From positions 17,484 through 38,897 of the forward strand of contig DESI01000011.1 of assembly GCA_002361235.1 (NCBI GenBank): DNA of 21,414 bases, given 5' to 3'. The notes beneath the pieces were generated by a model that searched no databases, had not been told where the DNA came from, and saw nothing but the letters and a program-made list of their open reading frames with translations. Of the stretch, positions 7,700-14,547 are shown in pieces. Numbering within the stretch: position 1 is the first letter of the stretch; each line of letters begins with the position of its first letter. This stretch comes from Porphyromonadaceae bacterium UBA3318 (GTDB lineage: Bacteria; Bacteroidota; Bacteroidia; Bacteroidales; Muribaculaceae). The translations under genes were made by a program, and so were the position numbers.

Positions 7700-9097
7700 A
7701 TGACCAATTCGAACGAGCTACAAAACAGATGGGCAAAATGCTGTGAACTGCTCCGCGCCAACATCGGCGAGGACCGGTTCAGGATCTGGTTTGCCGTAGC
7801 CCGTCCCGTCAGCTTCGACAACGGTCAGTTGGTGCTGAAACTCCCTTCGGCATACTATGCCGACCTCTACGAGGATCAGTTTGCCAACGTACTCAATTTC
7901 GCTCTCCGTCAGGCGTTCGGAAACTATACGCTCGTTCTGGAATACAACATCATCGGCAACGACAACCAGTCGCGTGTAAAGGTGCTGAGTCCCGAACGGT
8001 CCAACTCGCTGACCAGTTCGGTCACAAGACAGACTGAAACCGCACCGGTCGAGCAGCAAAGCAATAATTTCGACTCACAGCTTAACGACAAGCTTTCGTT
8101 CGAGAACTATTGCGTAGGGGAGTCCAATAAGGTTGCATACACCATAGCGGAACATATAGCCAACAATCCGGAAAAACCGGAGTTCAATCCATATTTCCTT
8201 TATGGTAATGTGGGCGTAGGCAAAACCCATCTGATTCAGGCCATCGGCATCAGAATCAAGGAACGCAATCCCAAGGCTCGCGTTCTGTTCATGACCATGC
8301 GTCAGTTCCAGAACATGTATCAGCATGTGGCCCTTGATCCCAAGGGTAGCATACCGGAATTCATCAACTATTTCCAGTCGATGGATTGTCTGCTGTTTGA
8401 CGACCTGCAGGAAATGACCGGTGCGAAGACAGCAAGCGCGCTGTTCCCTATATTCAACCACCTGCATGCCCACAACAAGAAGCTGATATTCTCCTGCGAC
8501 CGTCCCCCTCAGGAACTCGACGGGCTTACCGACCGCCTGATAGACCGCTTCAAATGGGGAATCACCGAGCCTCTGCCGGCTCCCGACCTTAACCTTCGCA
8601 AAAAAATCCTGCATGCCAAGGCCGACAGAAACGGTCTTGATCTGTCGGACGAAATCATAGACCTTATTGCCGAGCGCGCTACCGGATCCGTGCGCGAACT
8701 CGAAGGCATAGTCATGGGACTGCTGACCCGATCCATCAAGACCAACATGCCGCTGTCGGTCGAGATGACCAAGGAGGTGATAAGCCATACGGTGAAGACT
8801 CCGGTCAAGAAGATCATCAATTTCGACATGATTGTGGAAAATACGGCGGAGTATTTCAATCTGAATCCTGACAACCTGTTTTCCAAGAGCCGTCTGCGCG
8901 ACATAGCCGACGCACGTCAGATCGTGATGTATCTCTGCAGCAAGCACACCGACCTCTCGACCCCGGCCATCGGAGCCAAGCTCAAACGCGAGCACTCTAC
9001 CGTAATTTACGGCATCAAGGCTGTCAAGGACCGTATTTCATGCTCTAAAGACACCGCAGCCGCCGTAGAGTCTATCGAGAAAATTCTGCTCCGATAA
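7700..9097 (+). CDS. dnaA: Chromosomal replication initiator protein DnaA
   Basis: DnaA binds oriC, melts it and recruits the replicative helicase. The order of domains is normal: domain I (about 1-85, with ELQNRWAKC and the FRIWF segment), a linker rich in Ser, Thr and Gln (about 95-125), the AAA+ domain with Walker A GNVGVGKT (169-176) and Walker B LLFDDLQ (Asp234, Asp235), SCDRPP, the Box VII arginine segment DRLIDRFKWG, the sensor-2 segment SVRELEG, and a C-terminal helix-turn-helix with IGAKLKREHSTV. That last motif has Glu where the common signature (RDHSTV/RDHATV) has Asp. ATG 7700 gives 465 aa and an N-terminus close to domain I; a TTG at 7682 would add six residues. It is divergent from the thi cluster. 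Confidence 0.96.
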   Translation: MTNSNELQNRWAKCCELLRANIGEDRFRIWFAVARPVSFDNGQLVLKLPSAYYADLYEDQFANVLNFALRQAFGNYTLVLEYNIIGNDNQSRVKVLSPERSNSLTSSVTRQTETAPVEQQSNNFDSQLNDKLSFENYCVGESNKVAYTIAEHIANNPEKPEFNPYFLYGNVGVGKTHLIQAIGIRIKERNPKARVLFMTMRQFQNMYQHVALDPKGSIPEFINYFQSMDCLLFDDLQEMTGAKTASALFPIFNHLHAHNKKLIFSCDRPPQELDGLTDRLIDRFKWGITEPLPAPDLNLRKKILHAKADRNGLDLSDEIIDLIAERATGSVRELEGIVMGLLTRSIKTNMPLSVEMTKEVISHTVKTPVKKIINFDMIVENTAEYFNLNPDNLFSKSRLRDIADARQIVMYLCSKHTDLSTPAIGAKLKREHSTVIYGIKAVKDRISCSKDTAAAVESIEKILLR

Positions 9098-9113
9098 CGT
9101 CAGATATACAATT

Positions 9114-9159
9114 AAAAAATGATGCGACTTGTATGCATTTGCAAGTTGCATCATTTTTT
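9114..9159. terminator. Bidirectional intrinsic terminator between dnaA and the TPR gene
   Basis: An 18-bp stem (left arm 9114-9131, right arm 9142-9159) pairs fully except for one G-T wobble, around a 10-nt loop. The left arm starts with six A and the right arm ends with six T, so it has a U-tract in both directions. It sits between two convergent genes, 17 bp after dnaA and 20 bp from the stop of the TPR gene. Confidence 0.93.
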
Positions 9160-9178
9160 GATTATGTCTATTGTGTAT

Positions 9179-11356
9179 TTATGATTCCGTCTGGTCCAGC
9201 ACCTCGTCCAGTATGAGTCTCACGCCCTGCGGATCGACGCCTAATTTCTGCAGTACAGGAATATCGGCAACGTATGCAAGCTCAAAATCCGACTTGTTCA
9301 TACCGGCGGCTGAACGATAACGCCTCACGGCTTCTTCTATTCGTCCCAACAGGTGCGATACATGGCCGGCATTAAGCAAGTCGGTCATTTCCGATTCCTT
9401 TTCAAGCAATTCATTATATAGTGTATCTGCCTTTTCTATATGTCCGGACATCAGCTCAGCCCAGGCGGCTCCACGCGTGGCTTCATTCATCTCCGGCCTC
9501 AGATAGTGTGCGTGATAGAAATAACCGGCTGCCTGCGACGGCTTATCGGCCAGCAGTGCTGCATTCCCGGCCGTTATCATCAGCTTCACATTCTCCGTGT
9601 CACGCGCCAATACCTTGTCGTAGTATTCCAGAGCCTCCTGATAGTTGCCGAGACGACGGTTGACGAATGCAAGTTTTTTCTCAATCCACAGGCTGTCGTC
9701 TCCCAGCAACACCGACTTCATGTATGCTTCGCGGGCTCCCGCGAAATCCTGCAGCTTCTGGCATGAGAATCCAATCTTCTGCCAGATGGAATTATCTTCG
9801 TAATTCACTTCGGACAACGCACGGAACAGGCCAAGCGACTCTTTGTAGTACTGACGCTTGAAATAGAATTCAGCCATGGTCTCGATGAACTGACCGTCAT
9901 TCAGATGTCGGTCAAGACCCGGAATCTTGAGGAATTCAAGCGCCTTGGCAAATGGATTGTAGAAATCTCCCTCTTTGCGCGACAGCTTATAGAATCGATA
10001 CAGGTCGCGGACTGCCTTAACCGACTCGTTGTCGAAATCCGGACGCGAGGTGTCGGGTAATTTCTCTTTCAGTGCCTGCGACATCTGCTCGAACTGCATA
10101 TCGAACTGCTTCAGCAACATGTTTCTCTGCATCTCCGGCGCCTGCTTCAATGCCAATGCAAGCGAATACTTGTCCGAGTCGCATATAAACGGCGTGAAGT
10201 CAGTCATCCGCCCGATGGTTTCCGACATCTTCTCGTCAAAGCCCAAATCAGGATGTTTGGAATCAAAGGGCATGAACCAGTTGTTGACGCGCTGAAAAAA
10301 CGGAAAGCCTTTCAACTGCGAGAAAGTCACCATCATCAGGTCGGCGCCGTCATTCTGCATCTCGCTCAGTTCCTCCAGCTTGCGGCCGATGCCGGTCTTG
10401 TCGAGCATTTCCTCCCATTCCGGATTGTTCTCCAAAGATTCAGAATCGATACCCTTTGACATACCACGAAGCTTCTGAATCATCTCGGGACGCAGTTTCA
10501 TAATTTCGGGCAATACCTCGTTCTTCATTTTGTCCGAAATACGCTGTGTGTCCAGTGTCCCGGCAATAGCTTTGATTACTGTCTTAACTCTCGCTGACAT
10601 ATCGTCGGTATCCAGCAACAATCTGACGCGGTCTTTAAGACGGTCTGTCTTAGCTATCCGTTCCGGCCATGCGGCTATACCGATCACCACTCCCGCAAGG
10701 AGTCGCGCTTTGGAAGATGCCTGCAGGTCGGAATGCAGCAACAGCTCTATCATCATGTTAAGCTTCATTTCGTCAAACCATGCAGCCATACCAAGCGTAA
10801 GGGCAGCAATCAGCTGGTACTGCAACGCGATGTCGGTATCCGGGTCTTCCATCACCTTACGCAACGTCTGTATGGATGCCTTGTCCTGAAACGTCAGCAT
10901 GGTTGTCAGAAAGATGGTCTCAAGCAATTCATAGCGTTCGCGCGACATGTCGACGGACACATTCTGTACCATACCGGCAAGCGCTATCTGAGCCATCAAT
11001 TCCCGATATCTCGTCAGAGACGCGTTTAGATTTCCTTTGCGCAATGACACAAGCCGCTGCGATGAATAATACACGCCGGACTCCTCCGCTTTGCTCCTTC
11101 GGGCCAAGGCATCGGACACAGAGCGTAACTGCTCGGCCAGATCACCAAGCATCGATGCCCGGGTAGGATCCGGCTTTCCTTCCATATAGTATCGCCTGAG
11201 ATACCCGTACGACTGTGAAGCGGCGTTCAGCCGGTTCAGCGATTCATAATCGCCGCTCTGTTGCGCCACATCACGCAAATCGCGGATGGCGCGATTCAGC
11301 ATTCCGCTATCTATGTTGCTCTCTGTCTGCTTAAGCTTCCTTTCTATATCATTCAT
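9179..11356 (-). CDS. Large cytoplasmic tetratricopeptide-repeat protein, function unknown
   Basis: The 725-residue protein has no signal peptide and no clear membrane helix, so it is probably cytoplasmic. The N-terminal ~480 residues are helical, with charged stretches, and I do not recognise a named domain. The C-terminal ~220 residues carry several TPR-like repeats (for example AGAREAYMKSVLLGDDSLW, YQEALEYYDKVLARDTENVK and the segment with QAAGYFYHAHYLRPE), which usually mediate protein contacts. The start is ATG 11356 (MNDIERKL); the reading frame extends upstream only to GTG and TTG codons at 11380 and 11383. It stands alone: convergent with dnaA through a shared terminator and divergent from the DUF4293-like gene. 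Proteins of this sort occur in Bacteroidales as hypothetical TPR proteins. The coding call is sure; no function can be given. Confidence 0.88.
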   Translation of the reverse strand: MNDIERKLKQTESNIDSGMLNRAIRDLRDVAQQSGDYESLNRLNAASQSYGYLRRYYMEGKPDPTRASMLGDLAEQLRSVSDALARRSKAEESGVYYSSQRLVSLRKGNLNASLTRYRELMAQIALAGMVQNVSVDMSRERYELLETIFLTTMLTFQDKASIQTLRKVMEDPDTDIALQYQLIAALTLGMAAWFDEMKLNMMIELLLHSDLQASSKARLLAGVVIGIAAWPERIAKTDRLKDRVRLLLDTDDMSARVKTVIKAIAGTLDTQRISDKMKNEVLPEIMKLRPEMIQKLRGMSKGIDSESLENNPEWEEMLDKTGIGRKLEELSEMQNDGADLMMVTFSQLKGFPFFQRVNNWFMPFDSKHPDLGFDEKMSETIGRMTDFTPFICDSDKYSLALALKQAPEMQRNMLLKQFDMQFEQMSQALKEKLPDTSRPDFDNESVKAVRDLYRFYKLSRKEGDFYNPFAKALEFLKIPGLDRHLNDGQFIETMAEFYFKRQYYKESLGLFRALSEVNYEDNSIWQKIGFSCQKLQDFAGAREAYMKSVLLGDDSLWIEKKLAFVNRRLGNYQEALEYYDKVLARDTENVKLMITAGNAALLADKPSQAAGYFYHAHYLRPEMNEATRGAAWAELMSGHIEKADTLYNELLEKESEMTDLLNAGHVSHLLGRIEEAVRRYRSAAGMNKSDFELAYVADIPVLQKLGVDPQGVRLILDEVLDQTES

Positions 11357-11445
11357 ATAATTCGATAACAAATAATGCACCAAAAATCCGCCGGTTTATA
11401 CATGATTGGCACTCTCTGTCTAATCTTTCCCGATATTCAAACGAA

Positions 11446-11457
11446 TAGGCGCGCCTA
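11446..11457. repeat. 12-bp GC-rich palindrome in a divergent intergenic region
   Basis: TAGGCGCGCCTA is perfectly self-complementary and is followed at once by a second palindrome, CAAATTTG (11458-11465). Both lie between the divergent TPR gene (start 11356) and the DUF4293-like gene (start 11582), upstream of the promoter box at 11498-11505. An operator is possible, but nothing else supports it. The rest of 11357-11581 holds no gene. Confidence 0.3.
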
Positions 11458-11497
11458 CAAATTTGTCAGCGCACTCCGTTGTTTCAAATATTTTTGC

Positions 11498-11505
11498 TAA
11501 TTTTG
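11498..11505 (+). promoter_or_regulatory. -7 box upstream of the DUF4293-like gene
   Basis: TAATTTTG is a full match to TAnnTTTG. No TTTG stands at the expected distance upstream; the nearest is a GTTG at 11478-11481 with a spacer of only 16 nt. The start site would be near 11512, giving a leader of about 70 nt before ATG 11582. Confidence 0.55.
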
Positions 11506-11581
11506 CAGACGATATGGTGGCCCGATGCCGTATGGATTGAGGCCTTACCTCTATTTTTCACTGATTTTAGTACTAAATATT

Positions 11582-12052
11582 ATGGTAATACAAAGATGGC
11601 AGTCGGTACTGCTGCTGATCGCGGCCGTTGTGATGGGCTGCTTTACTTTCATGTCGCTCGGAAAGGTGCAGTTGCCCGACTATACCTGCAATTTCACTAC
11701 TCTCGGTTTTGACATAGAGGGCATTGCCACCGACGGCGGTCCCGCCGGCTTCGTTGCGCACACATGGATATTCTTTGCGGTGTCCATGCTCAGCTTCATC
11801 ATTCCGTGTATCGCTATATTCTGCTTCAAGAACATGCGTCTCCAGAAAATGCTGTGCCTTATTGAAATTCTTTTTCTTGTAGCCGTAATCTGCATCGGAG
11901 CCGTATACGGATACTATTCCTTCCCGCAGGCTTCCGTCAGCTGGTCGTCGCTCATCATCGCGCCGTTCCTTGCAATCGTGGCCGATATCCTGGCATATAA
12001 CAGAATATGTGCCGACGGTCGCAAATTGCGTGCCGCCGACAGACTCCGATAG
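11582..12052 (+). CDS. DUF4293-like small membrane protein
   Basis: A 156-aa membrane protein with four hydrophobic segments: LLLIAAVVMGCFTF, the HTWIFFAVSMLSFIIPCIAIF region, the CLIEILFLVAVICIGAVYG region, and SLIIAPFLAIVADILA. The N-terminus MVIQRWQSVLLLIAA and the four-helix plan resemble the Bacteroidota-specific DUF4293 family (usually starting MIQRIQT), whose function is unknown. The loop after helix 1 contains YTCNFTTLGF. An upstream ATG at 11525 would add 19 residues, but the family-like start is 11582, which I prefer. It ends 30 bp before a strong hairpin. Neighbours give no functional hint. Confidence 0.8.
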   Translation: MVIQRWQSVLLLIAAVVMGCFTFMSLGKVQLPDYTCNFTTLGFDIEGIATDGGPAGFVAHTWIFFAVSMLSFIIPCIAIFCFKNMRLQKMLCLIEILFLVAVICIGAVYGYYSFPQASVSWSSLIIAPFLAIVADILAYNRICADGRKLRAADRLR

Positions 12053-12081
12053 GTAAATATTACCTTTGAATATCAGTAACA

Positions 12082-12117
12082 CCGGGGTGGAGAATGACGT
12101 GTCATTCTCCACCCCGG
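12082..12117 (+). terminator. Perfect 17-bp hairpin after the DUF4293-like gene
   Basis: The left arm CCGGGGTGGAGAATGAC (12082-12098) and the right arm 12101-12117 are perfect inverted copies separated by only GT. The stem is very stable and lies 30 bp past the stop. Only a weak T-rich stretch follows (TGTGTTT near 12121), so it is either an imperfect intrinsic terminator or an RNA 3'-end stabiliser. Confidence 0.75.
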
Positions 12118-12120
12118 CAT

Positions 12121-12341
12121 TGTGTTTCAGGCCGTGTATTACAGAGAATTATGACAGGATACTAATACAGTATTAACGCTGCAAAACACATAAATATGAC
12201 TTGAACCATTATTTGTCAGCATTGTTAACGAAAAACACAAGTACCGTTAATTGCCATTCGCAAACTTTTCGCATGGGTCACGAGTTTTCATGCCGACACG
12301 AAATCTTAATCAGAGTGCAATAAAACGTAAATATACTTTCT
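12121..12341. other. AT-rich intergenic stretch upstream of the truncated ORFs
   Basis: No gene is seen here. The stretch contains the odd palindrome TAATACAGTATTA (12163-12175) but no clear TAnnTTTG box with a proper -33 element. It would have to hold the promoter of the 45-codon ORF at 12342 if that ORF is expressed. Confidence 0.4.
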
Positions 12342-12479
12342 ATGAAAACACAAACGTTATCAATGCTGCTGTTTGCAATGTCACTGGCGATTCCCGGCAT
12401 AGCTCAAGACACAGTTCCACAGCTTACCGACGACAACGGGAGCAAAATCGAGTTCAAACGCACTGACGCGGCTCGCTGA
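12342..12479 (+). pseudogene. 45-codon ORF with signal peptide, probably a truncated 5' gene fragment
   Basis: The ORF reads MKTQTLSMLLFAMSLAIPGIAQ, a convincing signal peptide with likely cleavage after Ala in GIA, followed by only about 24 residues (DTVPQLTDDNGSKIEFKRTD...) and a TGA stop at 12477-12479. The stop shares one base with the ATG at 12479 of the MFS fragment that follows. I do not recognise a family from so short a mature part. Two readings are possible: the 5' end of a secreted or periplasmic protein gene cut off by a deletion that also removed the start of the MFS gene, or a genuine small secreted peptide. I favour the first because the next ORF is clearly missing its N-terminus exactly at this point. 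Confidence 0.5.
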
Positions 12480-12952
12480 TGTCTATTTTCTTCCTGATGG
12501 TATTCTTCTGCGGAATTGGACTGACTCCTATAGTCAGAATGCTCAGAGGCAACACCGTGCTTGTATGCACATTCCTGTGCCTGCTTGGAATGACAATCGT
12601 GGCCATTGCTCCGAATGTCTCGCTGGTAGGCGCCGGTGTTGTGATTGCCGGTATGGGATATGGCGCATTGCAGCCGCTGTTCTATAACAAGGCCACCCAG
12701 TGCGTCAACCGTCCGTCACTCACCACCAAGGCTCTTTCCGTCATTCTTACCGCAAACTATTCGACGATTGTACTTGAACCTCTGATAACGCAAGGAATCT
12801 GCAAATTGCTCCATAAATCGGTGGACAGCACGTTCCCCTTCTTCATCAGCGTGGCTGTCTGTGTCATATTCCTTATATTCGCATTCCTGCTGAGACATAC
12901 CTTCATTGGTACGATCTCCAACACCTATTACCAGAAGCAGGTCAATAAATGA
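12479..12952 (+). pseudogene. 5'-truncated MFS transporter (C-terminal helices only)
   Basis: The 157 residues form four to five membrane segments and align by eye with the C-terminal part of the intact MFS transporter next door (from about its residue 284). Shared landmarks are GMGYGALQPLFYNK against GLGYGIVQPLIYDK, LTANY against LTCNY, and RHTFIG against RHSFVI. The first ~280 residues, seven to eight helices, are missing. In this frame a TGA stop lies 15 bp upstream of the ATG, so no longer protein can be read. A half transporter of this kind is unlikely to work, so I call it a pseudogene, though the reading frame itself is intact. Confidence 0.75.
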
Positions 12953-12999
12953 TATGATACGGACATTGTTTTCTTCATTCCACTTTAAAGTCTATTGAT

Positions 13000-14352
13000 A
13001 TGAAATACGTAGATTGCGGCTGCGGGAAAATCCCGTACATTTCCTTGCTGGCCATCCTTTCCATTTCGCTGACGGTAAACCTGCCGGGGTTGGCGATATC
13101 GCCGATCATGGGCAAGCTGGATGATGTGTTCACCAATGTCACTGAACTCGAAATACAGTTGCTCACGGTCTTGCCCAACCTTGTGACAATTCCGTTTATC
13201 CTATGTTCGGGTAAATTCTGCACACCTAAAAACCAGATGTGGATACTCGGCATCGGTCTGGTGATATATGCGGCGACCGGAATACTATATTTTTTCGCCA
13301 AGACCATGACGGAACTGATAGTGCTGAGCTGTCTGTTGGGTGTGGGATGCGGCCTGATCATACCGTTGGCTGCCTCGCTGATCTCCGAATATACAGTCGG
13401 TAAGGCACGTACGAAAACTCTGGGTATGAAATCCGGAGTAAGTAACTTCATGGTGATTTTCGCCACATTGTTTGTCGGCTGGGTTGCCGCCTACAACTGG
13501 CATTTCGCATTCATAGTGTATATGATACCTATAATTCCGTTATGCCTGGTGCCTTTCATGACCCGCAGTTACATCTACGCCCACCGCATAGACTATCCGG
13601 GAGAATTTGTTCCTCCTGTCAAAGAACCGTCCAGACCGTCTGACCAGGATATCGCGCAGACGAAAAAGACCGGCAAACCGGCAGGCCCTAATTTCCATTT
13701 TCAAGGGAAAACGGCACTCGTGCTTCTGTTCGGTCTGATGGCGCTGTATTTCATAGCCACTTACGGCACTGAAGTGGTAAGCTATTACCTTCCGTTTGCC
13801 ATGAAGAATTATGGACTCAATACCTCCGATGTAGGTGTGGCCACCGCCATGTATTTCGCATCGGCCACTTTGTCCGGTTTCATTCTGCCACAGGCCATCA
13901 GGGTCTGCAAGGAATGGACCATGGAATTGGCATTGCTGCTCGTGGTGTTCGGACTCTTCTTCGTAGGGCTGGTACACTCGTACTGGGCATATATCGCAGG
14001 AATTTTCATTATGGGACTCGGTTACGGAATAGTCCAGCCTCTGATTTATGACAAGACATCGTACGTCGCGCCTAATACGGCAAAACAGAACGCATACTTC
14101 TCCTACCTCCTGACATGCAACTATGTGGGTATTTCGGTAGTTCCGTTCGTTATATCGGGCGCACGCCATCTGTTCCATTCCGACAGTGTCAACTTCTCGT
14201 TCATATTCAACGGCTGCATCATTCTGATAGTGCTGCTTGTCGCTATCTGGAAACGACACAGTTTCGTAATTGAAGCGGATGCCAACAGTTATGAAGATCA
14301 GCCTTCCAGTCTGGGACGCGTTGCCGATCCCAAGACATTACAACGGCAATAA
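13000..14352 (+). CDS. Major facilitator superfamily transporter
   Basis: A 450-aa inner-membrane transporter with about twelve hydrophobic segments in two halves, split by a hydrophilic, Pro- and Lys-rich central loop (about residues 192-242). Features of the superfamily include the loop 2-3 region (SGKFCTPKNQMW, a degenerate motif A), GVGCGLIIPLAASLISEY in helix 4, and GLGYGIVQPLIYDK in helix 10. The C-terminal tail of about 30 residues is hydrophilic. Substrate is not predictable; MFS drug exporters and sugar or organic acid carriers all have this plan. The ATG at 13000 lies 47 bp after a truncated paralogue, which marks an old tandem duplication. No clear promoter box is seen directly upstream. 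A terminator follows at 14369. Confidence 0.9.
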   Translation: MKYVDCGCGKIPYISLLAILSISLTVNLPGLAISPIMGKLDDVFTNVTELEIQLLTVLPNLVTIPFILCSGKFCTPKNQMWILGIGLVIYAATGILYFFAKTMTELIVLSCLLGVGCGLIIPLAASLISEYTVGKARTKTLGMKSGVSNFMVIFATLFVGWVAAYNWHFAFIVYMIPIIPLCLVPFMTRSYIYAHRIDYPGEFVPPVKEPSRPSDQDIAQTKKTGKPAGPNFHFQGKTALVLLFGLMALYFIATYGTEVVSYYLPFAMKNYGLNTSDVGVATAMYFASATLSGFILPQAIRVCKEWTMELALLLVVFGLFFVGLVHSYWAYIAGIFIMGLGYGIVQPLIYDKTSYVAPNTAKQNAYFSYLLTCNYVGISVVPFVISGARHLFHSDSVNFSFIFNGCIILIVLLVAIWKRHSFVIEADANSYEDQPSSLGRVADPKTLQRQ

Positions 14353-14368
14353 ACATATTATTAAGAAC

Positions 14369-14395
14369 AAAGGCGCTTTCGGGTGCCTTTTATTC
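14369..14395 (+). terminator. Intrinsic terminator after the MFS gene
   Basis: AAAGGCGC (14369-14376) pairs with GTGCCTTT (14383-14390), with one G-T pair, around the loop TTTCGG, and a T-rich tail follows (TATTCTATTT). It lies 16 bp past the MFS stop and separates this gene from proS. Confidence 0.8.
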
Positions 14396-14443
14396 TATTT
14401 ATCTTCTTTTTGAATGTATTTTGAATAATCGAGTCGTCAAATG

Positions 14444-14475
14444 TTTTAATATTTCAGTACTTTTTACTAACTTTG
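14444..14475 (+). promoter_or_regulatory. proS promoter
   Basis: TAACTTTG (14468-14475) is a full TAnnTTTG match, identical to the mreB -7 box. A TTTT (14444-14447) stands 20 nt upstream in the -33 position. The start site would be near 14482, leaving a leader of about 65 nt, rich in A and T, before the proS ATG. Confidence 0.7.
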
Positions 14476-14547
14476 CTAAATAAATTTAAAAGAAGAATAA
14501 ATCCTTTCACGTCAATATAAGGACAGTGAACGTGTTTTTAGCACAAT

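Noticed and set aside
8075..8995. A 306-codon open frame opposite dnaA
   Set aside because: It is antisense to the AAA+ and DNA-binding domains of dnaA and has no motif of its own.
13540..14259. A 239-codon open frame opposite the MFS gene
   Set aside because: The translation is typical of the reverse of a membrane protein gene and has no start or promoter support.
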